Source: Chitinimonas sp. BJB300
GTDB taxonomy: Bacteria > Pseudomonadota > Gammaproteobacteria > Burkholderiales > Chitinimonadaceae
NCBI RefSeq assembly: GCF_002735695.1
Contig: NZ_PDZH01000031.1
Coordinates: 1-41,150, forward strand
Direction of reading: 5' to 3'
DNA length: 41,150 nucleotides
Shown: positions 35,437 to 41,150 of the stretch, piece by piece
Numbering within the stretch: the first letter of the stretch is position 1
How the letters are laid out: each line of letters opens with the position of its first letter
The notes under the pieces: model-generated
What the model saw: only the letters and a program-made list of their open reading frames with translations
Told to the model about the DNA's origin: nothing
Database searches by the model: none
Position numbers and translations under genes: made by a program

Positions 35437-35452
35437 TGGCATGCCCCATGCT
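35437..35452 (+). promoter_or_regulatory. Sigma-54 -24/-12 promoter upstream of FeeM-type gene
   Basis: TGGCATG-CCCC-ATGCT matches the consensus TGGCACG-N4-TTGCW with two mismatches and keeps the invariant GG-N10-GC spacing (GG 35438-35439, GC 35450-35451). Transcription should start near 35462, leaving a leader of about 105 nt before the TTG at 35569. Confidence 0.68.
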
Positions 35453-35568
35453 TATTGAATTACCGACCATCGAGTCATTTGTTCGGATTGCCTTGTTCCT
35501 GCGTAGAGGTGCCACCAAGCACAGCAGTCCGTCCTTAATCGGGGTAGTGCTACAGGGACTTTTCAATC

Positions 35569-36402
35569 TTGGATTCAACTCTCAATCTTTGCCCAGAACA
35601 TTACAATGCAGGGCAACAGCACGCAGCACATTTTCAACTAGGGCGGCTGGTTCGGGACACTCCCTCAAAAAGAGCGCCCACTACGCTACCGTGGTTACCG
35701 CCCTCGGCTGACCACACTTTTACGGATGAAATTGCACTAGATATCCCACCTGCCGCCTTTGATGAGCGCCCCTATCGATTCTTCTGCGCTCACGAAACTG
35801 CCAGTAAAGCCCGTGCAGCAGAACTCGTCTCGCAACGCTATCAATGGCGCGGATATGGTGAAGAATGTGGGCAGGCATTGCTGGAGTCTTCGCAGCCCGC
35901 TCAGATGACATTCATCGCAACGCAACGTGGCCAGGTTGTTGGCACTGTGTCGACCCGGCTTGATGGCGGCTCCCCCTTGAACTGTGACGCGCTGTATCCC
36001 GATATCACTGCAGCCAAGCGCGCACAGGGGCATCGGCTTGCCGAATTCGGCCAACTGGCGATTAACACTACCAACAAACCGCTTGAAGCCATGGGGCCGC
36101 TTTTTCATTTGACGGTCATGTTCGCGCACAAGAAAAATGCCGCCACGCATGCATTAATTGAGGTTAATCCGCGACACGTCGCTTTTTACCGACGCGCCTT
36201 TGGCTTTACGGTTATTGGCGAGCAGCGACACTGTCTGCGTGTCGATGCACCCGCCATACTCATGCAGTTGGACCTGAAAATAGTACAAGACCAAATAACC
36301 GAACAAGGCGGAAGCCGCTATGGTCGAATTTCGGTCTTTCCTTACTGTTTCTCGTTGGCTGAAAGTAAAGTAATCGAACGTACTTTACTGCGTCCTATTT
36401 GA
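35569..36402 (+). CDS. N-acyl amino acid synthase-like GNAT (FeeM domain)
   Basis: This is a 277-aa protein. The first 60 residues have no recognised motif. From about 65 a FeeM-like acyltransferase domain follows: RFFCAHETASKARAAELVSQ, TFIATQRGQVVGTVSTRLD, LAEFGQLAI, then IEVNPRHVAFYRRAFGF and RVDAPAILMQLDL. FeeM-type enzymes join a long-chain acyl group from acyl carrier protein to an amino acid, and such genes have been reported near PEP-CTERM/exosortase genes. The TTG start at 35569 is the only plausible one in a frame open from 35548; AGGGA lies upstream. A sigma-54-type promoter stands about 120 bp upstream. The acyl acceptor here is unknown. Confidence 0.82.
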   Translation: MDSTLNLCPEHYNAGQQHAAHFQLGRLVRDTPSKRAPTTLPWLPPSADHTFTDEIALDIPPAAFDERPYRFFCAHETASKARAAELVSQRYQWRGYGEECGQALLESSQPAQMTFIATQRGQVVGTVSTRLDGGSPLNCDALYPDITAAKRAQGHRLAEFGQLAINTTNKPLEAMGPLFHLTVMFAHKKNAATHALIEVNPRHVAFYRRAFGFTVIGEQRHCLRVDAPAILMQLDLKIVQDQITEQGGSRYGRISVFPYCFSLAESKVIERTLLRPI

Positions 36403-36561
36403 CCTTTCCCCTTCCTATACCGTTGTCACGCTGAAAAAAGAAAGCATCACCAATCGTGAGGTATGAATTATTGAATGTCTCCCAGGGATTGCTTGGCGGT
36501 GGAATCGACCACCAAGGACGCCTATACTTCTTTACGTCCGAGCGAGACTGGAGTAGGTAAA
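36403..36561. other. 159-bp spacer before the nitroreductase-like gene
   Basis: No clear promoter, terminator or small gene was recognised. The nitroreductase frame is open from 36475, so part of this stretch could be coding if the upstream ATG is used. Co-transcription with the FeeM-type gene is possible. Confidence 0.4.
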
Positions 36562-37674
36562 ATGCAACATGAAACGCTGATGCAAATTCTAGACCTTGCT
36601 CGTTGGGCACCCAGCGGGGATAACCATCAACCCTATCGTCTTGAAATCATCTCTCCCATACATGTAGCAATACATGGGTTTGATACGCGCAAGCACACCG
36701 ATATCAGCGGTAAAGACTCGGCTAGCCAAGTACCTGTAATTTATGACTATGATGGCCATTCGAGTCATATCGCACATGGCGCTTTATTGGAAACAATGCG
36801 TATTGCGGCTAGCCGCTTTAATGTCGCAATGGCATGGCAGATTCGGGATAATTGTGCAGAAGACGCGCCCATTTATGATGTGTTCTTCGATGATGCCAAT
36901 ATCAAACCGAGTCCCTTGGCTAATTTCATTGAGTCACGCTGCGTCCAACGAAAATTAATGGCCCGTAAGCCCTTAAGCGAAGAGCAGAAAAAATCCTTGA
37001 TTGAATCAGTGGGGGACCAATATACCCTTCAATTCTTTGAATCCAGCCAGGATAAACGAAATATCGCCAAGCTGCTTTGGGACAACGCCGAAGTTTGTCT
37101 GACCTGCGAAACAACTTATAAGATCCATTACGCAGCAGTTGAGTGGGGTACCCAATTCAGTAAGACACGTATTCCACAGGATGCTATAGCCATGGACCCA
37201 CTCTCGGCAGTGCTGATGACATGGGTAATGAAAAGCTGGAAGCGGGTCAGTTTCTTCAATCGATATATGTTTGGCACACTTGTACCGAAGCTGGAATTAT
37301 ATTTCCTGCCGGCAATATTCTGTTCCAGCCATATTTTGATTAAACCCAAAAATCCTCTGGTCGATTTACAGGACTATGTGGAAGCGGGTATCGCAATGCA
37401 ACGGTTATGGTTAACTGTCAGTTCGCTTGGCCTGTACCTTCAACCGGAAATGATACCCGTCATTTTCCGTTGGTATACCAATGCCGGTAAATCCATCGTT
37501 CAGGATCCTCCTACATTGAATGCCGAGGCAGCCAAGGGTACAACGGAATTTGAGAAACTGGCTGGGGTAAATGCAAGCCAACCCTTCAGTTTCTTTTGCC
37601 GGGTTGGATATTCTGCCCCACCGACTTCACGATCAATTCGTAGGGATTTGAAAGACCTGATGTACACGCCTTGA
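36562..37674 (+). CDS. Nitroreductase-fold protein associated with the E1-like/acyltransferase set
   Basis: This is a 370-aa protein from ATG36562 (GGAG upstream); ATG36475 would add 29 residues unlike the family. The N-terminal LDLARWAPSGDNHQPYRLEI is the FMN-binding pattern of nitroreductases, HGALLETMRIAA follows, and a late GIAMQRLWLTVSSLGL fits the C-terminal part of the fold. It is longer than simple nitroreductases (about 200 aa). Similar domains occur joined to ThiF domains in mycobacterial Rv1355c-like proteins, and a separate ThiF-like gene lies 1.3 kb away here. A redox step on an acylated or adenylated product is possible; the reaction is unknown. Confidence 0.75.
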   Translation: MQHETLMQILDLARWAPSGDNHQPYRLEIISPIHVAIHGFDTRKHTDISGKDSASQVPVIYDYDGHSSHIAHGALLETMRIAASRFNVAMAWQIRDNCAEDAPIYDVFFDDANIKPSPLANFIESRCVQRKLMARKPLSEEQKKSLIESVGDQYTLQFFESSQDKRNIAKLLWDNAEVCLTCETTYKIHYAAVEWGTQFSKTRIPQDAIAMDPLSAVLMTWVMKSWKRVSFFNRYMFGTLVPKLELYFLPAIFCSSHILIKPKNPLVDLQDYVEAGIAMQRLWLTVSSLGLYLQPEMIPVIFRWYTNAGKSIVQDPPTLNAEAAKGTTEFEKLAGVNASQPFSFFCRVGYSAPPTSRSIRRDLKDLMYTP

Positions 37675-37694
37675 AATGCATTGTGTTAATCCTT

Positions 37695-37836
37695 AGAACC
37701 TGTCTAAAGACTGCTACGCGTCGGCAATATGGCGTTGAAAACGCCCTCGGAATGCTCATTTACCGCCTGAAAACTCTGTTTCCTCGGCTGTTTTCGCCTT
37801 ATCCTGCGCTAGCTCGCGAGACTTTAGACAGGTTCT
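37695..37836. repeat. 142-bp MITE-like element with 15-bp perfect terminal inverted repeats
   Basis: AGAACCTGTCTAAAG at 37695-37709 is the exact reverse complement of CTTTAGACAGGTTCT at 37822-37836. The inside has no gene of its own; short frames reading through it are artefacts. A half-copy lies at 3598-3662, so it is a dispersed family. No clear target-site duplication is seen at the ends. The right end touches a 60-bp palindrome. It is probably a non-autonomous transposable element mobilised by an unseen transposase. Confidence 0.82.
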
Positions 37837-37894
37837 CAGTAGTGTCAAATGAAAAAGGAGGGAATTCCCTCCTTTTTCATTTGACACTACTGAG
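37835..37894. terminator. 60-bp perfect palindrome, probable bidirectional terminator of the PEP-CTERM gene
   Basis: Two 30-nt arms are exactly complementary with no loop, centred between 37864 and 37865. The core, AAAAAGGAGGG followed by its complement CCCTCCTTTTT, has the G/C stem and T-run of an intrinsic terminator in both directions. It starts 3 bp after the stop of the PEP-CTERM gene and also faces the nitroreductase gene. Arms of this length without mismatch are unusual for a simple terminator. Confidence 0.75.
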
Positions 37895-37897
37895 CAC

Positions 37898-38743
37898 TTA
37901 AACAGCACGGCTAATCCGACGACGGCTAATTGCACCCATCCCAAGTAAACCAAGGGCGATCAAAGCAACCGAACCGGGTTCAGGAATCTTCAAGAGATCC
38001 CCACTACCATCGCTGGTTACTTTACCAGTTGCACAGAACGCAGCCTGGTTGAAAGAACAAACACCGGAAAAGGTAAAGGGATTGGAAATCTTGTTGGTGG
38101 TCTGAACCTGCAAGAACAAGTCAGATGCCGAGTCATAACCTAATCCGGCACCATCCAGATCAAGCTGGAAGCCATTCATAAACGAATCAAACTGCAGTAA
38201 CAGTGTCGATTGGCCGAGAGTTTGATTCCGGCCGTTGAAGTCAGCCAAATCACCGCCAGATGGGCTGCGCATGGATAAATTCGCCATGTCTACCCAAGTA
38301 GCCGCACCATCGGTAGTTGCTTGCAACTTGATGCTGCCAATGCCAGGGGTAAAGGCATAATTGATGCCGCCAGTGAGCGCATTGTAAGCAGTCACCACTC
38401 CTGATAACCCGGTAAACACAAAACGAAGCCCATCAAGCGGTTGGGCATAGCTTTGAGGAAACCCGAAATCACCAAAACCTGGGACGTTTTCAGTTACATA
38501 ATTGAGCGAAAAGATATTACCGAATTCTTGGAATTGAGCGCCTACGAAGGGGGTGCCACCAGGTCCAATTTGTTGCGTTACCGTTGCAACACCACCGTTA
38601 AGGCCAACGTGGCCTATATTGCTGGTGGTCGTGCCACCGGCAGTCATGGTCCAGGCATCTTCAACTACCATGGCATGCGCGGCCGAACCCATGGCTGCAA
38701 CACCAGCTAGAGCGAGCGCCGTGATAAGCTTTTTGAGTTGCAT
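37898..38743 (-). CDS. PEP-CTERM sorting-domain protein (exosortase substrate)
   Basis: This is a 281-aa secreted protein. ATG38743 has AAAGGAG 7 nt upstream; an ORF open to 38851 overshoots the promoter. The N-terminal signal peptide is MQLKKLITALALAGVAAMG ending at AHA. The C-terminus is the tripartite PEP-CTERM signal: IPEP (Pro-Glu-Pro at 254-256), a hydrophobic helix and a basic tail RRRISRAV. Between them is a Gly/Thr/Asn-rich beta-type domain with a possible disulphide pair (VCSFNQAAFC). Exosortase A should cleave at PEP and pass it to the surface, likely into the polysaccharide matrix. A sigma-54-type promoter lies upstream. Confidence 0.94.
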   Translation of the reverse strand: MQLKKLITALALAGVAAMGSAAHAMVVEDAWTMTAGGTTTSNIGHVGLNGGVATVTQQIGPGGTPFVGAQFQEFGNIFSLNYVTENVPGFGDFGFPQSYAQPLDGLRFVFTGLSGVVTAYNALTGGINYAFTPGIGSIKLQATTDGAATWVDMANLSMRSPSGGDLADFNGRNQTLGQSTLLLQFDSFMNGFQLDLDGAGLGYDSASDLFLQVQTTNKISNPFTFSGVCSFNQAAFCATGKVTSDGSGDLLKIPEPGSVALIALGLLGMGAISRRRISRAV

Positions 38744-38836
38744 CGCTAATCTCCTTTGAACTTGCAATGTGTTCTGTCGGTATGCCGCACTTGGCGTTGC
38801 CCCGAGCCCTAAAAATCTGTTGCAGGCTATATAAAG

Positions 38837-38851
38837 CAACGCGCATGCCAC
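38837..38851 (-). promoter_or_regulatory. Sigma-54 -24/-12 promoter of the PEP-CTERM gene
   Basis: On the minus strand TGGCATGCGCGTTGC matches TGGCACG-N4-TTGC with a single mismatch and exact GG-N10-GC spacing, followed by T. Transcription should begin near 38826, giving a leader of about 83 nt before ATG38743. PEP-CTERM genes in XrtA bacteria are known to be switched on by the PrsK/PrsR pair with sigma-54. Confidence 0.8.
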
Positions 38852-38909
38852 AAATTCAACCCACTGTTTTTAAACACATTTTGTTCGAATTCAACACTAG
38901 CAACCCGCT

Positions 38910-38931
38910 CTGCCGTAAAGTATTCCGACAG
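38910..38931. promoter_or_regulatory. Candidate enhancer site upstream of the PEP-CTERM promoter
   Basis: On the minus strand CTGTCG, a 10-nt spacer and CGGCAG form a near-perfect inverted repeat ending about 59 bp upstream of the -24 element. It shares GTCG and TTTACGRCA with the candidate site at 35344-35360. It lies just beyond the ThiF-like stop codon at 38948. Confidence 0.35.
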
Positions 38932-38947
38932 CCGCCAAGCGACCTTT

Positions 38948-39832
38948 CTATTTGGTAGCTGACTGCGACAGCATCGCCATACCCAGCTTGAATCCCAAGC
39001 GTTGCAAGGGGTTCCGGTAGCCCATTGGACGCCAGCTCCATGCTGCATGATGGGTGTAAGCATCCACGTGGTAACTCCACGGCGCAGCTCTGATCTCGCC
39101 ACGGCCCAATATCAATTTCACCGTCTCGGTCGCCGCCACCCCAGCGCATAACATGCAACCCGCAACGGTCGATGGTCCGCGCTTTTCCTGCAGATTGATC
39201 CGGTCCGGTTCCACCAGATAACTATTGTGTAGACGCTTGGGGGTAAGGCCCAGCAAGAAGCGCAACGCTTTCTCGGTATCGTTGCAGCCCTCAAAGCCGA
39301 AGTACTCTTCAAAGCTCATTTGCCCTGGCAAAAATACCAACACTGATGTCCCCATACCCAGCGGTGCCGCCGTCACTGCGGGAATCCCCAAACGATGGCA
39401 AGCTGCAAAGGCCAACTGGCGCGCCTTGAATGCAAAAAAATCCAGCCCATCGACATACACCGTGGCACCCTTCAAAAACTCATCGATGTTGGATTCATCC
39501 ACCCCTTTGGGATAGACCTGGAGGTCGGCGCTGGGGTTGATATCTTTGACCATGGCCCCGATAACCTCTGCCTTGGGGCGCCCCAAGGTACTGACCATTG
39601 CCCCAGCCTGACGATTAAAGTTTGGGACATCAAAATTATCAAAGTCAGCTATAGAGAAAGCACCGATACCAAAGCGGGCAAGTGTCGTGACATGAAAACC
39701 GCCTACGCCACCTAAACCCGCGACTGCAACCTTTGCTTTGCGCAATTTCTGCTGTTCTGCTTCGGTTACCCACCCCAAATTGCGGGAAAACGCGTTGTCG
39801 TAAGGGAATGCGCCCTCGGTTATTGAACTCAT
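38948..39832 (-). CDS. ThiF/E1-like adenylyltransferase family protein
   Basis: This is a 294-aa protein. The nucleotide-binding Rossmann motif GLGGVGGFHV, then IADFDNFDVPNFNRQ, are standard for the ThiF/MoeB/HesA/E1 family. Late in the chain is GCMLCAGVAATE, with only one CxxC instead of the two zinc pairs of ThiF. Such enzymes adenylate a carboxyl end of a protein, peptide or small molecule. AGGAG precedes ATG39832. It is divergent from the exosortase-associated acyltransferase (66-bp gap) and lies in the same module as a nitroreductase-fold protein; E1-like and nitroreductase domains are fused in Rv1355c-like proteins. Its substrate is not known. Confidence 0.85.
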   Translation of the reverse strand: MSSITEGAFPYDNAFSRNLGWVTEAEQQKLRKAKVAVAGLGGVGGFHVTTLARFGIGAFSIADFDNFDVPNFNRQAGAMVSTLGRPKAEVIGAMVKDINPSADLQVYPKGVDESNIDEFLKGATVYVDGLDFFAFKARQLAFAACHRLGIPAVTAAPLGMGTSVLVFLPGQMSFEEYFGFEGCNDTEKALRFLLGLTPKRLHNSYLVEPDRINLQEKRGPSTVAGCMLCAGVAATETVKLILGRGEIRAAPWSYHVDAYTHHAAWSWRPMGYRNPLQRLGFKLGMAMLSQSATK

Positions 39833-39858
39833 GCCTTTTTCTCCTGGTTATCCGGCAA

Positions 39859-39872
39859 GGGGCAGCTGCCCC
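39859..39872. promoter_or_regulatory. 14-bp perfect palindrome in the divergent ThiF/acyltransferase promoter region
   Basis: GGGGCAGCTGCCCC lies in the 66-bp gap between the two divergent genes. Its position suits an operator for a dimeric regulator shared by both genes. No -24/-12 element was found here. Function is inferred from position only. Confidence 0.3.
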
Positions 39873-39898
39873 GTCTAACTCGTTACTAACTAGATGCG

Positions 39899-40678
39899 GT
39901 GGTTTCTATGAGTGGCTCTCCCTCTGTAGACAATCTTGGCGCTAGCTTCAATAGCTACTTTGAAATCGTACCCGCCCTGGACGACACAACACGCAAAGAA
40001 GTGTTCCGTGTTCGTCATTCTGTGTACTGCAGCGACTTGCATTTTGAAGCGGAGCGCAGCGATGGAGAAGAGTGCGATGAGCATGATGCACACTCCGTCT
40101 TATGCTTGCTACGCACCCGGGGCAGCCAGCCAAAACCAGTGGGTTGCTGTCGCATGATCCTGACCGACCCCAAGCACCCTGCAGCGGAATTGCCCTTCGA
40201 GCATCACTGTGCCGCCGTGCTGGACCGCAGTTTGATGGACCCTGCCAGCCTGGACCGGCACCGAATCGCTGAGGTTTCGAGGCTGGCCGTCGTCTCAGAC
40301 TTCCGACGACGGAAAGAAGAACAAGATCGACCCGTTTCCATCAGCGATCAGGACTTCGACCAGGTCGGCGGCGCATCACGCTTCCCATTTATACCTGTCG
40401 GCCTCTACCTTGCCTGCGTGGCAATTTCGCTACGCATTGGTATAGACCACTTGTTCGTCCTGACGGAACCCCGGCTGGCAAAGCATTTTTCCAAGATCGG
40501 ATTTGATATACGCCAAATCGGTGGTGAAATAGAACATCGTGGTACTCGCGTACCCTCACACCTTAGTCCCATTCTCATTCAGCAAAACCTCAAACCCATG
40601 CTCCGCCCTCTGTATGAGGTCGTCAAAGTGTCAGTCGACCGCGGATTTGAAGCGCACGCACGCAATACATCCAAGTAA
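39899..40678 (+). CDS. PEP-CTERM/exosortase system-associated acyltransferase
   Basis: This protein is 256-259 aa long. ATG39908 or GTG39899 can start it; neither has a strong Shine-Dalgarno. The pattern YFEIVPALDDTTRKEVFRVR at the start, CRMILTDP, and EVSRLAVVSDFRRR match the exosortase-associated acyltransferase family TIGR03694, relatives of autoinducer synthases and long-chain N-acyl amino acid synthases. It likely transfers an acyl chain to an amino acid or similar amine. It is divergent from the ThiF-like gene. Ten bases after its stop the inserted group II intron begins, so its natural downstream sequence is displaced. Confidence 0.9.
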   Translation: MVSMSGSPSVDNLGASFNSYFEIVPALDDTTRKEVFRVRHSVYCSDLHFEAERSDGEECDEHDAHSVLCLLRTRGSQPKPVGCCRMILTDPKHPAAELPFEHHCAAVLDRSLMDPASLDRHRIAEVSRLAVVSDFRRRKEEQDRPVSISDQDFDQVGGASRFPFIPVGLYLACVAISLRIGIDHLFVLTEPRLAKHFSKIGFDIRQIGGEIEHRGTRVPSHLSPILIQQNLKPMLRPLYEVVKVSVDRGFEAHARNTSK

Positions 40679-40690
40679 CAGAATCGGCAT

Positions 40691-40758
40691 AGGGGCGGCT
40701 AGATTACCTGGCCGACCCCTGCCACACCACCCGGCATGCGGGTCCGCACCGGGCGGTT
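40691..40758 (-). ncRNA. Group II intron domains V and VI
   Basis: In the minus strand CCGCCCGG pairs with CCGGGTGG, and inside it TGC pairs with GCA around a GGACCC-type loop, giving the domain V hairpin (about 40725-40758). A second hairpin at 40691-40720 (AGGGGTCGGC against GCCGCCCCT) is domain VI, holding the branch-point region. This is the catalytic core of the ribozyme. Confidence 0.8.
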
Positions 40759-40771
40759 CGAGAAGTTGAGG

Positions 40772-41150
40772 TTAGGCGAGTCTTGGTACACCAAGGCGGT
40801 CGAAGTAGGCAATCGGCAACACCCGGTTCAGAACACCGCAGCCGTTACGCCACCAGCGTCTAGAATTGCCGGCGATCCGCTTCGCGTCTGCTTCGCTCGC
40901 ACCCAGCTTCTTCAGTTCCCGATACATCGTCGTGCCCCGCCTCCAGTGTTTCAGATGCAGGGTGCGCAATCGGTGACGCAGCCATTTGTCCAGCTCTCGA
41001 AACACCGTCGGCGTCTGCGCCACTTGGAAATAACCCTTCCAGCCAGGCATATACGCTTTCAGTTTGTCGATTACCTGCTCCAGGCTGCGGCCACCACTAC
41101 GTCGCGTCATTTCCCGAACGCGCTGTTTGTATTTCTCCAGCGCTTTCTTG
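40772..41150 (-). CDS. Group II intron reverse transcriptase/maturase, C-terminal fragment (runs off right edge)
   Basis: The frame is open from the right edge to the TAA at 40772-40774; an internal Met at 41110 is not the true start. The visible about 126 residues include MPGWKGYFQVAQTPTVF, LDKWLRHRLRTLHLKHW and YFDRLGVPRLA, the maturase X/thumb region (GIIM domain) of bacterial intron proteins. No HNH endonuclease domain follows, so retrohoming would not use target cleavage by that domain. The YADD polymerase motif would be outside the window. Confidence 0.9.
   Translation of the reverse strand, partial: KKALEKYKQRVREMTRRSGGRSLEQVIDKLKAYMPGWKGYFQVAQTPTVFRELDKWLRHRLRTLHLKHWRRGTTMYRELKKLGASEADAKRIAGNSRRWWRNGCGVLNRVLPIAYFDRLGVPRLA

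Larger units (their letters stand above)
35120..35568. promoter_or_regulatory. Divergent control region between the EPS operon and the FeeM-type gene
   Basis: This is a 449-bp AT-rich stretch without a convincing gene. It should hold the promoter of the 24-gene operon on the minus strand and of the acyltransferase on the plus strand. Visible elements are a sigma-54-type promoter facing right (35437-35452), an inverted repeat TACGACA/TGTCGTA at 35354-35373, and several further CGACATT or AATGTCG copies (near 35256 and 35425). No clear sigma-54 site faces the operon, and no confident sigma-70 pair was found. Confidence 0.6.
40689..41150 (-). mobile_element. Group II intron, 3' part (continues beyond the right edge)
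   Basis: The minus strand carries the maturase C-terminus, a short gap, then domains V and VI ending at about 40689 with a terminal AT (AY rule). The intron lies outside the coding sequence of the acyltransferase, ten bases past its stop and in opposite orientation. The 5' end and domains I-IV are outside the window, so completeness is unknown. Confidence 0.85.

Noticed and set aside
35427-35711. 94-aa frame starting near the sigma-54 site
   Set aside because: Its start overlaps the promoter element, and the overlapping FeeM-type frame has clear domain signatures.
37671-37901. Short plus-strand frame across the 37.7-kb repeat
   Set aside because: It runs through the MITE-like element and the palindrome, has no domain, and is explained by the repeat.
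39859-39872. -24/-12 promoter between the ThiF-like and acyltransferase genes
   Set aside because: The nearest GG and GC pairs are 12 apart instead of 10.
40772-41110. Complete 112-aa protein starting at Met 41110
   Set aside because: The frame continues without stop to the window edge and the sequence is the C-terminus of a group II intron maturase.

Overview
The window looks like a chromosomal segment of a Gram-negative, probably betaproteobacterial, organism. It has moderate-to-high GC, a complete exosortase A (XrtA/EpsH) exopolysaccharide locus of the beta/gammaproteobacterial type, outer-membrane export genes, and sigma-54-type promoters. No rRNA, tRNA or CRISPR array was seen. The genus cannot be fixed from sequence reading alone.

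Layout. 1-3593: the start of an IS4/IS701-like transposase on the minus strand runs off the left edge and abuts a PAS/HisKA_2 histidine kinase. The kinase is coupled by a 4-bp overlap to a REC-PAS-PAS-GGDEF-EAL c-di-GMP protein. 3594-3724: gap holding a degraded copy of a dispersed repeat. 3725-5822: divergent pair of an MFS exporter and an AraC regulator. 5815-35119: one unbroken minus-strand block of 24 genes, most joined by ATGA-type overlaps or gaps under 15 bp, encoding the XrtA-linked exopolysaccharide system. The proximal genes are the conserved core: Wza-like exporter, Wzz-like chain-length protein, tyrosine autokinase, beta-barrel protein, ExeA-like ATPase, WecB, deacetylase, FemAB-like protein, exosortase A-EpsI fusion, three core glycosyltransferases and amidotransferases. 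The distal genes are polymer-specific: sugar-nucleotide dehydrogenase, transglutaminase-like membrane protein, glycosyltransferase, PaaK-like adenylating enzyme, O-antigen-ligase-like polymerase, two more deacetylase-fold proteins, LMW tyrosine phosphatase, O-acyltransferase and ATP-grasp ligase.

35120-40678: a second, looser module around the only PEP-CTERM substrate seen. It holds a FeeM-type N-acyl amino acid synthase-like GNAT (+), a nitroreductase-fold protein (+), the PEP-CTERM protein (-), a ThiF/E1-like protein (-) and the PEP-CTERM/exosortase-associated acyltransferase (+). Two well-matched sigma-54 -24/-12 elements precede the FeeM-type gene and the PEP-CTERM gene, so these two probably belong to one enhancer-driven regulon. 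A 142-bp MITE-like element and an adjoining 60-bp perfect palindrome sit between the nitroreductase and PEP-CTERM genes. 40689-41150: the 3' end of a group II intron (maturase C-terminus plus domains V/VI) enters from the right edge just beyond the acyltransferase.

Working model (inference). The long operon makes, polymerises, decorates and exports an exopolysaccharide. The autokinase and phosphatase tune chain length. Exosortase A processes PEP-CTERM proteins such as the one at 38 kb. The two acyltransferases with the E1-like and nitroreductase-like proteins could make or modify an N-acyl amino acid-type lipid. The initiating phosphoglycosyltransferase, a flippase and the PrsK/PrsR regulators usual for such systems are not in the window.
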